Both the position numbers and the translations under genes were made by a program. DNA of 36,248 nucleotides from a virus, in IMG/VR virus record IMGVR_UViG_3300044960_000240, positions 1 to 36,248 of that record; one strand, written 5' to 3'. A model generated the notes under the pieces. It was not told the origin of the DNA and made no database searches. It saw only the letters and a list, made by a program, of their open reading frames with translations. This document shows, piece after piece, positions 1-9,196 of this stretch (its first letter is position 1; every line of letters starts with the position of its first letter).

Positions 1-29
1 GGTGAGCTTCACCAGCCGCCGCTGTAAGC

Positions 30-70
30 CGCCACATGATTTGAGAGTTCGCGCCACATGATTTGAGAGT
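30..70 (+). repeat. Two tandem transposase-binding-type end sites (fibre end)
   Basis: A 19-bp sequence (core CCACATGATTTGAGAGT) occurs at 30-48 and again, identically, at 52-70, a 22-bp period. Mu's right end has its first two MuA-binding sites abutting with a similar 22-bp register, so these are probably the R1/R2-like sites of this phage. A TG dinucleotide at 23-24, 6 bp outside the first site, is a candidate terminus because Mu-type elements begin with TG. Related copies lie at the opposite end (36051-36068 and 36098-36115). Binding by the transposase is inferred. Confidence 0.7.
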
Positions 71-144
71 GGCTGGAGAGGCTATTTAAGGGGTCCAAAC
101 GGCCGGTCACACCCCCACCGTAAGGCCGGGGACCAGTGGCGTGA

Positions 145-603
145 TCAGGAGCTCGCGGACCGACCAGACAGCCACCGGTATAGGTCGCATGGGCTCGGCG
201 GCGGATCGTGGGGCTCCCAGGGCGTCCGCCCACCGCACGCCCAGATGTCGTTGTTCACCATCTCGCTGCAGATCACGCCGCCCGTGTTGCGCGTGCTGCG
301 GCCGACCACGTGATACAGAGGCCGCAGGGCGAAGAGCAGGTAGTCAATCACTCCGTACAACTGCCCATCGTCGGTGAGGCGCGCTTCAAGATACTCACGA
401 GTAACCGGCGCTGGCGCGTCGAAGAGCAGCACCTGAGAGTCGGGATAGTGCGGCCAAGTGCGGCGCCGCCTGATCAGGTGCATGTCGTACATCAGGCCGC
501 GCTCTTCATCCACCCACGCGACGTGATAGGCGTAGCATCCGGTGAAGAATCTTGTCAGCCAGCCGGAGAGCTTGCGGCGGTTGAAGATGATGGCGAGCTT
601 CAT
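145..603 (-). CDS. Permuted papain-fold (NlpC/P60-superfamily) protein, last tail gene
   Basis: A 152-aa protein starting at ATG 603, which overlaps the stop of the upstream gene as ATGA; an in-frame start further upstream would overlap that gene by 40 bases. Near the N-terminus there is a histidine in YHVAWVDE, and late in the chain a cysteine in ICSEMVNND. The order His first, then Cys in a CSE(L/M)V motif is what circularly permuted papain-fold enzymes (YiiX-like, NlpC/P60 superfamily) show. It is the final gene of the tail operon, after the fibre and its assembly factor. It could be a virion peptidase or amidase acting at the cell surface, or a structural derivative of that fold. No signal peptide is seen. 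The fold is inferred from two motifs only. Confidence 0.75.
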   Translation of the reverse strand: MKLAIIFNRRKLSGWLTRFFTGCYAYHVAWVDEERGLMYDMHLIRRRRTWPHYPDSQVLLFDAPAPVTREYLEARLTDDGQLYGVIDYLLFALRPLYHVVGRSTRNTGGVICSEMVNNDIWACGGRTPWEPHDPPPSPCDLYRWLSGRSASS

Positions 604-1064
604 CCTAGCACATCCTTCTTCGCCCAACTCTCGGCCCATATCTCCTGCACTCTTGTCAAGACCGCAGCAGCAAGGTCCTTTAGCTCCTTGTAGCCAAGCT
701 GCTCTACGGTGTTCGCTCTGGTGCGAATGGGCACCGTCGCAGTCGGAGGCAGCACGCCAGTGGCGAACGCAGCAATCAGGCCGGTCAGGTGCATCTGGAA
801 GGTGGCATCAAGGTGCCACTCCTTGCCCTGCCATAGCAGTCCACCGGCCAGCGCCTTGTCGCGCTCTTCCTCAATCTGGCGTACTCTTGCGGATCGCGGA
901 TTGAGCACTTCATCCACTTCTGCTGTTGTCGGCTCACCACCAACAGCGTCCACGATTACGCTGCGTCCGAGGAAGGTAGAGAAGACTGTGTATCTGGCGG
1001 CATCGGGCTGCTGGTCGGTCGCTGGGAAATTAGGCTCGAACTCGTAGATGGCGCAAATCGTCAT
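600..1064 (-). CDS. Tail-fibre assembly-type protein (DUF4376-like C-terminus)
   Basis: 154 aa, ATG start overlapping the fibre gene's stop (ATGA). The second half, roughly residues 70-145, resembles the DUF4376 domain found beside phage tail fibres: a LLWQGKEWHLD stretch, a Gly/Ala-rich helix, then NTVEQLGYKELKDLA and a helical tail. The first half is a short beta-rich segment like those of tail-fibre-associated proteins. Position directly after the fibre gene suggests a role in fibre folding or attachment. Base composition is visibly less GC-rich than in the capsid and tape-measure genes, like the neighbouring fibre C-terminus. The exact role is not known. Confidence 0.75.
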   Translation of the reverse strand: MTICAIYEFEPNFPATDQQPDAARYTVFSTFLGRSVIVDAVGGEPTTAEVDEVLNPRSARVRQIEEERDKALAGGLLWQGKEWHLDATFQMHLTGLIAAFATGVLPPTATVPIRTRANTVEQLGYKELKDLAAAVLTRVQEIWAESWAKKDVLG

Positions 1065-2896
1065 CCCATGATCTCCTCTACTTTCAGGAACGTGCTCGCT
1101 ACACCTCCATAGACCCGAGATCCTGAGTTACCATTTACCGACCACGTACCCCCTCCGGGAGAACTCCCGCGCAGTTTGAGCGTGATCGTTGATGTAGTGG
1201 CTGCCACCATCGCGTGCTCTACAGACGCGAAACAACGTTCGGTTGCGGCCGCCTCTGAGCCAATTGCCGCTGCGAGCGCGTTCGCGTCGCTATCCTTAAA
1301 TAGTCCCAAAGCTGCTGGCCCCGTGCTTGACGAGCCGCCACCTGCCTGAGCAGCGATGTACAGCACATTCGCGCTGGCCCTCGGCGTGATGCTCAGGGTA
1401 GTAATTTGAGTGCCCTGAGTAGATTGAGGAATCGTGTCGTTGAAGGGGAACGCGGCAGTCACTGACACGAGCCCGGTTACTTGCGACATCGCCGCCTGTA
1501 TCTTCTGGCCAGCTACGCATCGTGGGTTGACGACCACGGCGCTCGGCGCAGATGCCCACGTCCCCGCAGTTGCCTGCGTGGACTCGAAGTAGCCGAGAAT
1601 CGTGAACGGCACATTTGTCCTCGCGGTGGCTGAGTACCAAGTCTGCGGGCTGTCTGCGCCCCCAGCACCGCCCTCTGCGGTAGTAGAGATGGGCGTGCCT
1701 TCGTCTATCGCGGCGATGTTGACGCCGTTACGAGCGTTGAACGCGGCAAGCTCTACCGTGCCGCCGTTGTTGATCGCGGCGATCCAGATGCGCGAGGCGA
1801 CTCCGTTTTGAGTCCCCAAGGTGGAGCCGGCAGAGATCGTGAGCGACACCGGAGAGGTAACGGACACCTCGCTCGACGCGCCAGAAGAAGCGGTGCTGCT
1901 GCGAAAGCCGATCCGCGCCCTGTTACTGGTTGATAGAGCACTGCCGTCAGCACCTGTTAGCGTGATTGTTACGGCATTGCTCGCCATCGCTACCGAGAGG
2001 CCCACGTTGTCGAGCAACCTGGAAACTACGTTTCGCGGCCCACGATAGGTGCTATAGAGCGCGCTGCCGTCGCACCACACGGTGAGCGCCGCCGGGCCAC
2101 TCACCGCCAGCGTCGCCGAGCCGTCGATGGTCTCGCTGCCGGCTGGGTCGAGGGTGACGGTCGCACCGCTCTCTACCAGGAAGTGGCAATGCCAGGACGC
2201 GCCGAGCGCTGCCACTGCATCGAACGAGATGGTGCAGCTCGCGGTGACGCGCAGCACGCGCCCGAGCTCGGAGGCCGCCACAGTCGTGTTTGCCGACACC
2301 GACGAGATGATTCCGAACGCCTCGACAGCGCGCCGCACGTTGGTGCCGTCACAGATCGCGCTCACCGCGCGGTTGCGCGGGAGCGCAAAGCCCGTGCCCG
2401 AGCTGGTCTTCAGTGTGCAGTTGAACGCGCCGGTGCTATCGTTCACCACCGTCCACTGCCACGGCGTCGCATCCACGATGACATTGATGTTCGCCGTCAG
2501 CGCGCCAGTGAGGATCAGGATGTCGCAGCGCTGCTCGTCCTGGGTGAGCGTGACGTCGGTGCCGCCCGCGACCGATTTGGTCACCACGCGCGGCGCGGCG
2601 AACTCGGCCGCGAGGATCTGGCGAATCTTGCGCGTGCCGCTGCCCCAGTTCACCGCCGCACCCGCGTTCGAGGAGGAGAGGATCTTCTCGCGCGTCAAGC
2701 GGTTCGGGCCGGTCAGGACCTGCCCGATCCCGATCTCCCAGTTCGTGTCGTCCGTGGCGACGTAAGTGCAGTGGTTGTTCGCGCCGACGCCGGACACGAA
2801 GCTCTGGCGGCCGGTGCTCGCGCCGTCGAGCGTGTAGGTGACCGTGCCGGTCGTCGTGCTCGTTTCCTCGACCCGGTTCGCGTTTTTGAACGTCAT
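1061..2896 (-). CDS. Tail fibre / receptor-binding protein
   Basis: 611 aa. The N-terminal ~90 residues carry a motif common at the start of siphophage fibre proteins: NRVEETSTTTGTVTYTLDGA, then SFVSGVGANNHC, a DTNWEIGIG turn and LTREKILSSSNAG. This part probably docks onto the tail tip. The rest is Thr/Ser/Ala/Gly/Val-rich beta structure with several repeated strands and no recognisable enzyme motif, as expected of a trimeric receptor-binding shaft and tip. The ATG immediately follows the TAG of the upstream gene with no gap. The last two thirds are less GC-rich than the N-terminus, which points to exchange of the tip by recombination. It should determine host range. Confidence 0.85.
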   Translation of the reverse strand: MTFKNANRVEETSTTTGTVTYTLDGASTGRQSFVSGVGANNHCTYVATDDTNWEIGIGQVLTGPNRLTREKILSSSNAGAAVNWGSGTRKIRQILAAEFAAPRVVTKSVAGGTDVTLTQDEQRCDILILTGALTANINVIVDATPWQWTVVNDSTGAFNCTLKTSSGTGFALPRNRAVSAICDGTNVRRAVEAFGIISSVSANTTVAASELGRVLRVTASCTISFDAVAALGASWHCHFLVESGATVTLDPAGSETIDGSATLAVSGPAALTVWCDGSALYSTYRGPRNVVSRLLDNVGLSVAMASNAVTITLTGADGSALSTSNRARIGFRSSTASSGASSEVSVTSPVSLTISAGSTLGTQNGVASRIWIAAINNGGTVELAAFNARNGVNIAAIDEGTPISTTAEGGAGGADSPQTWYSATARTNVPFTILGYFESTQATAGTWASAPSAVVVNPRCVAGQKIQAAMSQVTGLVSVTAAFPFNDTIPQSTQGTQITTLSITPRASANVLYIAAQAGGGSSSTGPAALGLFKDSDANALAAAIGSEAAATERCFASVEHAMVAATTSTITLKLRGSSPGGGTWSVNGNSGSRVYGGVASTFLKVEEIMG

Positions 2897-3667
2897 CTAG
2901 AGGATCTCCTCTATTTCGTACTTCTGCGCCCATTCCTTCGGGGTGCGGTGCGGGATCGGGGCGCTGCGCTCTGTGAGGCGTCCCCACACCGCCTGGTGCG
3001 AGATGTAGCTGCCGTTCTCCATCGGGATCACGAGCACGCCCCGCGTCACGCCGCAGGCGCGCCGCAGCTTGTGCGCGTTCTCCATCGCCTCGGCCTCGCT
3101 CATGTACGAGAGCGTGAAGACGAGCCGGCGCTTCTTCGGCAGCTCTTCGGCGTAGAGCTGGCCGCCGTAGGACTCTTGCACGCGCGATGGATCCTCCACG
3201 TCTGGCGCCCAGTCCCACGATTGCCCGTAGGTCGGGGTCCACTTCGGGCCGAGGAAGATGCGCCCCACCTGGACGTTATCCGGCACCGTGGTATCGGTGA
3301 GGTCGAGCCGCCAGTAGCGGGCGGACGCGGCTGTGAAGCTCTTGTAGATCGCCCGGAACTCGTCATGCACGCCGGCGCTCATCGTGGTGCTGTCGTACAC
3401 CTCGCCAGCGGCGCCCGTCGGGTCGGTGTTCGATGCCCGGAGCCGCATCGTCGCCGCGCTCGTGAGGTTCGTCCCAAGCACGGCAAGCAGCGCGCAGGAT
3501 TGCGAGGAGCCGAGATCGAACGTGATCGCGGCGCTCTTCACGCCGGCCGCCGTGTGCCACTTGCGCGAGAGGTGGGGGTGCTGGACATTCGCGGCGGGAA
3601 GGCTCGCCAGCTCGGAGGTTGCGGATATCACCGCCGCGTCCACCTTGTTGTCCCACGCTATCAGCAT
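2897..3667 (-). CDS. Distal tail protein, discoidin-like N-terminal domain
   Basis: 256 aa from ATG 3667, which overlaps the preceding stop as TGATG; a start five codons upstream would lie inside the neighbour. Residues ~1-145 look like a beta-sandwich of the F5/8-type (discoidin) kind often found in phage tail-tip proteins: LASLPAANVQHPHLSRKW, a segment with FDLGSSQSCALLAV, and RYWRLDLTDTT. The C-terminal half (LPKKRRLVFTLSYMSEAEA, then VLVIPMENGSYI) resembles the strand-rich half of distal tail proteins. Located between the hub and the fibre gene. Probably part of the tail tip; carbohydrate binding is only a possibility. Confidence 0.75.
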   Translation of the reverse strand: MLIAWDNKVDAAVISATSELASLPAANVQHPHLSRKWHTAAGVKSAAITFDLGSSQSCALLAVLGTNLTSAATMRLRASNTDPTGAAGEVYDSTTMSAGVHDEFRAIYKSFTAASARYWRLDLTDTTVPDNVQVGRIFLGPKWTPTYGQSWDWAPDVEDPSRVQESYGGQLYAEELPKKRRLVFTLSYMSEAEAMENAHKLRRACGVTRGVLVIPMENGSYISHQAVWGRLTERSAPIPHRTPKEWAQKYEIEEIL

Positions 3668-5985
3668 CACACAAGCACCCAAAGATCCGCCCAGGCGCCG
3701 GCGATGCGCTGCGCGAGCACGCGCCCGTCGCGGCCCTCGGCGAGCCCGAAGCGCCGGTGTTTGAGCGTGACGATGTCTCCCAGCTCGCGCGCGAGCCCCT
3801 CGGCGCCCACGCGCACGCGGAAATAGCGCCGCTGTCCGCTCCAGAGAGCGAACAGCCGATCGCGCTCTGCATCGGCGTCGGCCTGCTGCGCGTACAGACT
3901 GTCGAGCATCTCGTAGGCACGCGCGAGGAGGTATCGGCTACGGATCGACGCGTCCTCGCGTGCCGACACGCGCACCGCCCGGGCGGCGAAGCTGCGCTGC
4001 GCCGCGCTGACCGAGGCCGCCAGGTCGCTCTGCACGGTCCAGGCGCGCCGCCAGCCGACCGCGACGCGCCACACTGTCGGCTCGAGTCCGGCGGGCAGAG
4101 GCTCTTCCTCGATGTCGAGGATCTGCGATTCGTCGTAGGTCGCAGCCGAGGCGCGATTCGCGGTCGAGACGAGCTGCACGGCGAAAGCGCCGCGCCGATT
4201 GAAGCCGCCGAAGGCGCCCACGCCGGCGAGCAGCTCGTCCACCAGCTCGGCGATCGTCCTCACCTCGGTGCCGGTCCAGATCCCGACCTCCGCAGGTGCG
4301 ACGGAGTTGAGGTTGACGAACGACGTTGGGTCAATCTCGTCGGAGGTGAGCCCAGCGATCCCGAGCAGCCGCAGCACGATGTCGCCGGTCTTGTCCACGT
4401 AGCCCGCGCCGCTCGCGTCGAGCAGCGCGTCGCAGGTCACCGTGCCCGCTGGAGTCGCCCCGAGCTTGAACGTGCCGGCGGCGGTGTCCACCTGATACTG
4501 GCCGGCGGCCGGCGTGCCGGCCACTTTGGTGAGCGGCACACCCCGGTCGTAGACCGCCGGCACGTCCGAGATCGGTCCGTCGTTCACCTGGTAGATGAGA
4601 TTCGCCGCATCCACCAGCGGCGGCGCGATGTTGTACACGTGGCCGAAGCCGCGGGGCTTCGGTGTACCCTGAAGGTCCGCGCCGCCCTCGAGGCCGCCCG
4701 TGCCCGCGTAGGTGCTCGCATGCACCGGGATCTCGAGCCGCGCGATGCTGTCGGACAGATCGAGCTGCAGGGCGCTCAGTCCGACGCGCGCCGCCATGAC
4801 GTAGCCGCCGAACACCGCGCCGAAATCCGAGCGCCGGTCGGTGGGCGCGCCGAGCAGCAGGCGCGCGCGCCGGCCGTCGAGCGCGTAGTCGCGAGGCAGA
4901 GTGTCGAGCCCGCCGTCGGCGTTCGCGAGCGCGACGCTCGCGCTCGAGCGCGCGAGGCCGCCGATGCCGCCGCGGCCGACGATGCGCCGCTCGATGCGGA
5001 TGCTGTCCTGCACGCGGCTCTCGTAGTGCGTGCCAGTATCGTTGGCCACCACCAGCGACGCGCCTGGCGAGCCGGACGAAAAGATCGTCCACACCTCCCC
5101 CGTCTGCGACGAGGTGAATGACGTGTCGCCTGGATCGGCGTCGCCTGCGGGATCGAACCGCGCCACCACCGGCCCGTCGATCCCGTTGCGCAGCTCCGCG
5201 TAGTACACCTTACCCGCCAGCGGGTTGTCTCTATCTCCTAAGCGCAGCGGTGCGGTGCCATCGAACAACGAGATCGTGCCGGCATTGGTCACAGTAGAGC
5301 CGAGCTGCGTCCACGTGCCTGGATTCGCCGGGCCGAAGTCGGTGGAAGTCCAGAATTTGACGACGTGATTGCCAGCCCCGTCATTCACGTCGACCGAGAT
5401 GCGGATGCCGAGCGCAGCGCCATCCGCCACGCTCGGAGCGGCAGTCGCGTTGAGTATGACGAAGTTGACCCCGTCGACCGAGTAGTCGAATCGCGGTCTG
5501 CCATTCGTGCTGATGAACGTCCGAAAGGAGTTATTGTTCGTTGCGCTCTTCATTAAGAGCACCTGCACGCCAGCAGGCGTCCAGTCAGTCATCGCGAGCC
5601 GGATGCGGATGTCAATGTCGCCGGTGATGCTCACCGCAGGGCTGTCCGGCGTCTCCGCGTAGTTGCCGTAGACGCCCGGTAGCGACAGGCTCTCCACGGT
5701 GCCGATCTGTCGGTCGGTATAGCCGTGCGAGGAATATCGCTGCGTCTGCACCCCGCCGCTCACGCCGGCATCCGCATCGCCGAATCCGAGGTCGCCGAAC
5801 GCCGCGTCGCCGAAGGCGCTCGAGCGCGCGGCGCTCGAGGCGAGCGAAAAGGCATCCAGCTCGAGCAGCCAGCAGCGCTCGGCCGCCGGCCGCGCGAGGA
5901 ACGCGAGAAACGCACTCGCGTCGAGCTGGATCGTGGACGCATCGCCGAAGGGGAATACGCCGAAGGATTCGTCGCCGAACATCAT
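3667..5985 (-). CDS. Tail hub/tip protein with inserted LamG-like domain
   Basis: 772 aa following the tape measure with a 4-bp gap. The N-terminus (repeated FGDxxFG elements and an FLAFLARPAAERCWLLELDA stretch) and the C-terminal ~430 residues (from roughly IRIERRIVGRGG on) form a tail-hub-like body with repeated ARLLLGAP, GGYVMAARV and ALQLDLSDS strands. Between them, about residues 85-310, sits a segment resembling a concanavalin/LamG sandwich (DIDIRIRLAMTDW, FRTFISTNGRPRFDYSVDG, LRLGDRDNPLAGKVYYAEL). The DNA for this insert (about 5050-5730) is less GC-rich than its surroundings. The body likely joins tape measure and fibre at the tip; the insert may be an adhesion domain. Confidence 0.75.
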   Translation of the reverse strand: MMFGDESFGVFPFGDASTIQLDASAFLAFLARPAAERCWLLELDAFSLASSAARSSAFGDAAFGDLGFGDADAGVSGGVQTQRYSSHGYTDRQIGTVESLSLPGVYGNYAETPDSPAVSITGDIDIRIRLAMTDWTPAGVQVLLMKSATNNNSFRTFISTNGRPRFDYSVDGVNFVILNATAAPSVADGAALGIRISVDVNDGAGNHVVKFWTSTDFGPANPGTWTQLGSTVTNAGTISLFDGTAPLRLGDRDNPLAGKVYYAELRNGIDGPVVARFDPAGDADPGDTSFTSSQTGEVWTIFSSGSPGASLVVANDTGTHYESRVQDSIRIERRIVGRGGIGGLARSSASVALANADGGLDTLPRDYALDGRRARLLLGAPTDRRSDFGAVFGGYVMAARVGLSALQLDLSDSIARLEIPVHASTYAGTGGLEGGADLQGTPKPRGFGHVYNIAPPLVDAANLIYQVNDGPISDVPAVYDRGVPLTKVAGTPAAGQYQVDTAAGTFKLGATPAGTVTCDALLDASGAGYVDKTGDIVLRLLGIAGLTSDEIDPTSFVNLNSVAPAEVGIWTGTEVRTIAELVDELLAGVGAFGGFNRRGAFAVQLVSTANRASAATYDESQILDIEEEPLPAGLEPTVWRVAVGWRRAWTVQSDLAASVSAAQRSFAARAVRVSAREDASIRSRYLLARAYEMLDSLYAQQADADAERDRLFALWSGQRRYFRVRVGAEGLARELGDIVTLKHRRFGLAEGRDGRVLAQRIAGAWADLWVLV

Positions 5986-5989
5986 GGCT

Positions 5990-8900
5990 CTATGCCGCGA
6001 GCGCCGTCTGGAGCCGCTGGATCTCGGCCTTCACCTGCGCCAGCCCGTCCACCAGCTCGCGCGTCTGGCGGCGGATCTCGGCGATCTGGTCCGAGGCCGC
6101 CTCCCGGATCGTCGCAGGCACGCTCGCGACGATGTCGGCCTCGATCTCGCGCTGGTGCGCGAGCAGCTCATTGAGCATGCGGTTGCCTTCGCGGAAGAGT
6201 TCGGCGAACTGCGGCCCGCTCGCGTAGACGTCGCGGCCGATCGCAAGCGCCTGCTGCACGACGCCCGGGAAGGCGCGCACGGCGTCCAGGTCGCCGCCGA
6301 TCGCGCGCTCGTACTGCGCCTGGAGTTCCGCGCGCGCGGCCGCGAAGCGCTCCAGCGGCGCGACGTATGCGGAAGTGGCGAGCGAGGAGATCGCCGCGCT
6401 CAGCGAATCCACGCCGAGTTGCCCGCCGAGCGCGCGCACGCGAGCGGCGAGCGCATCCTCGAGTTGCGGCACGCGGTCGGTGAGCTGTTGCAGGGCGCGG
6501 GTGTTTTCTTCGGTGGCGCGCATGGCCGCCTGGCGCGCCGGCTCGATCATCTGCAGCAGCCGCGCGACCATGCTCTGCGCGCTCTCGCCCGGTGCGCCGG
6601 TGATCCAGCGCCCGGCGAACTGCTCGAGCACCGCAGGATCGTATTTCTTCGGGTCGTTCAGCTCGCGCCTCACGGCGTCCCACCACCCGGCGGCATACAG
6701 CTCGGCCGAGCCCGGGATGTCGATGTCGCCGGTGGAGAATCCGGTCTTGGCGCTGCCGGTCAATGTGATTTGCGAGGGTTTCGGCCCCCCGCCGCCGCCG
6801 TCGAAAAGCCCAAGCGCGCCACCGAGCAGGAGCGCACCGCCGACCCAGGGCAGAGCCCCTCCAATGCCGCCGAGCGCGGCCGCTTCCAGGCCGGCGCCCG
6901 CGGCGCCGACGGTGCCCGATTCGACGAGCGCGGCGAGTTCCGCGGCCGGCATCGTCAGGCCCGAGCCGTAGCCGCCGAGGAAGCCGAGCCCGCCTCCGTC
7001 GAACCAATTGCCGAGCGAGATCGCATTGCTCGCAAGGTTCCACCCGCCCCCGGCCTGCGCCACGCCCGGAAACATGCTCCCGGTGATGCCGCCGATGACG
7101 CTGGAGACTGCGCCACCGACGAGCTGCGCGACCGGGCGCACGATCGGCTGGATGATCGGCGTGAGCACCGCGGAGAAGAACATTTCCTTCAGGCGCGCGA
7201 GGAAATTCTGCGCCACTGATTCCCCGCGCTCGAAGCCCGCGCGCAGTCCGTCCACGGTCGCCTGGGTGAGCGAGCGCTCAAGATCGTCGGTGATCCGCTT
7301 CGCCTGTTCGCGCGCCTCTTTCTCGCGCTCGACGACGAGGGCGCGCTGCGCGCCCTGGCGCGTCAGATCCAGATACCGCTCGGCCAGGCGCACGCGCTCG
7401 CGGTAGTATTCCAACTCGCCCTCGGCCGCCTCCGGCACGCCCGCCAGCTCCGCCTTTTGCCGCTCCAGCGCGAGCGCCTCCTCGGCGCGCCGGATCTGCA
7501 GCCGCCCGAGCTCCTCGGTGCTCGCGCCGAGCGCCGCGTTGTGCTCCTCGAGTCGGCGGTTCGCCTCGCGCATCTGCTCGAGATCGCGAGCCCTGGCCTG
7601 CCCCGATTGCGCGAGCGCCTCGTTGTAGCGCTCACGGCTGCGCACCGCGTCCTCCCTCCGGCGCGCGTCTATCTCGAGCAGGCGCGCTGTCTCGATCAGC
7701 GCATCGAGCTCGAGGAACTGCTCCTCGTTGAGCTTGGCCGCGCCCGAGATGTACGCCTCGTACAGCTGCACGCGCATCCGATCGGCCTGCGTGACCTTCT
7801 CCGTGCCCTGCGCCTCGAGCTCGAGCAGCTCGATGTGTGTCCGGATCTCGCGCGACAGGCGCGAGTAGTCCGATTCCCGGGACTCGGCGCCGCCGGTCTT
7901 CGGCAGCGGCGGGGCCTGCCGCTTCGGCGGCGCAAGCTGCTGCATCATGCGAGAGACCTGGTCGCCTGTGTCCACGCCCTCGATGAGCGCCAGGGCCTCC
8001 TGACGCTGGAGGAACAGGGCGAACTCCCTGCGGTTTCGCGCAACGCGCAGCTGCCGATCCACGTCGGCGATCGCGGCCTCATAGCCCGGGAGCCGCGCCA
8101 TGATCGCGCGCCCTTCCGTCAGTTCCGCGATCTCCTTCTCCAGCGCGACCACGTTGCCGCGCGGCGACCTGAACGGATTCATCGTCCCGAATTGGAGGAG
8201 CGCCTGACCGAAGCTCCCGGCGATCCTTACGCCGACCCGGAGCTGCTCGAGATAGGCGTTCAGGGCTGGAAGGGCTTCCTGCGCTATCGCGTACTTAGAC
8301 GCCGTGAGTAGCGCGTTCGTGCGCGTCAGGTTGCTGTTGAACTCGTCGGCCCGGCGCGCCATGTCCGGGCCGATGATCCGGCGGAACTCCTCGGCCTCGC
8401 GCGCCGCGGCGCGGAAGCCCTCCGCGCCTTGGTTGAGCATCGGAATCATGCGCTCGCCTGCGCGGCCGAAAAGCGCCATCGCCAGAGCGGCCTTGTTCGG
8501 GCCGTCGGCGAACTCGGCGAATTTGTCCGCCAGCATCGGCAAGAGCTGCTCGAAGCTCGCTCCGCGCCGCGCGGCCTCGTGGAGTTCGTTGCCGAGCAGC
8601 TTGAACAGCTCGGCGCCGTCTCCAAGCCCGGACTGCGCCTCGGAAATGTTCTTCGCCAGCGTCCGCATCGCGAGGTTGAACTCCTCGTTCGAGACGCCGG
8701 CGAGGCTCATCTGGTAGCGGTAGGCCGAAAGCGAGGCAGTGGAAATCCCGAGCGACTGCGAGAGGTTGTGCAGCTCCGCGGCCTCGTCAATGATCGCCTT
8801 GACGGCGAACACGGTCGCGCCCGCGTAGGCGGTCACGGCCGCGGTCGCCGTGACTGCCAGACTGCGCAGTGACGCGAGCGCCTGAGCTTTCCGGTCATGC

Positions 8901-9196
8901 GCGGCGATCGCGGCGATCGAGGCATCCACGGAACGCCGCTGCGCGTCGGTCAACGACAGTTGGCTTGCGCGATACTGCTCGACCTGGGCGCGAGTCCTAC
9001 CGAGGGTGTCGGCCTCCTCCTTGAGCCGGCGCACGAACGCCTCGGCCTCTGCGGCGCTGCGTTTCGCGGCATCGCCCGAGCCCTTGAACTGCTCGGCGAG
9101 GCCCTTTTGCGCCTCGGCAGCCTCCTTCGAGGCGCCGACCAGCCCCGAGGCGTCGCCGTTGAGCCGTATTCCGACCTCGTGCCGGCTCTCAGCCAT
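5990..9196 (-). CDS. Tail length tape-measure protein
   Basis: 1068 aa, the longest gene, in the expected place directly after the G/GT pair. Long Ala/Glu/Arg-rich helical and coiled-coil stretches cover most of the protein (about residues 40-110 and 380-650). Hydrophobic segments lie near residues 110-136, around 670-700 (Gly/Val/Ala/Ile-rich) and around 770-800 (GGALPWVGGALLLGGALG). These are typical of tape measures, which set tail length and may help DNA cross the membrane. The ATG at 9196 overlaps the end of the GT reading frame by 8 bases. By the usual ~1.5 A per residue rule the tail would be about 150-160 nm long, which is an inference. Confidence 0.93.
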   Translation of the reverse strand: MAESRHEVGIRLNGDASGLVGASKEAAEAQKGLAEQFKGSGDAAKRSAAEAEAFVRRLKEEADTLGRTRAQVEQYRASQLSLTDAQRRSVDASIAAIAAHDRKAQALASLRSLAVTATAAVTAYAGATVFAVKAIIDEAAELHNLSQSLGISTASLSAYRYQMSLAGVSNEEFNLAMRTLAKNISEAQSGLGDGAELFKLLGNELHEAARRGASFEQLLPMLADKFAEFADGPNKAALAMALFGRAGERMIPMLNQGAEGFRAAAREAEEFRRIIGPDMARRADEFNSNLTRTNALLTASKYAIAQEALPALNAYLEQLRVGVRIAGSFGQALLQFGTMNPFRSPRGNVVALEKEIAELTEGRAIMARLPGYEAAIADVDRQLRVARNRREFALFLQRQEALALIEGVDTGDQVSRMMQQLAPPKRQAPPLPKTGGAESRESDYSRLSREIRTHIELLELEAQGTEKVTQADRMRVQLYEAYISGAAKLNEEQFLELDALIETARLLEIDARRREDAVRSRERYNEALAQSGQARARDLEQMREANRRLEEHNAALGASTEELGRLQIRRAEEALALERQKAELAGVPEAAEGELEYYRERVRLAERYLDLTRQGAQRALVVEREKEAREQAKRITDDLERSLTQATVDGLRAGFERGESVAQNFLARLKEMFFSAVLTPIIQPIVRPVAQLVGGAVSSVIGGITGSMFPGVAQAGGGWNLASNAISLGNWFDGGGLGFLGGYGSGLTMPAAELAALVESGTVGAAGAGLEAAALGGIGGALPWVGGALLLGGALGLFDGGGGGPKPSQITLTGSAKTGFSTGDIDIPGSAELYAAGWWDAVRRELNDPKKYDPAVLEQFAGRWITGAPGESAQSMVARLLQMIEPARQAAMRATEENTRALQQLTDRVPQLEDALAARVRALGGQLGVDSLSAAISSLATSAYVAPLERFAAARAELQAQYERAIGGDLDAVRAFPGVVQQALAIGRDVYASGPQFAELFREGNRMLNELLAHQREIEADIVASVPATIREAASDQIAEIRRQTRELVDGLAQVKAEIQRLQTALAA

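Noticed and set aside
5933-7219. Plus-strand frame opposite the tape measure
   Set aside because: It is Arg/Ala/Leu-rich antisense translation of a coiled-coil gene and has no domain.
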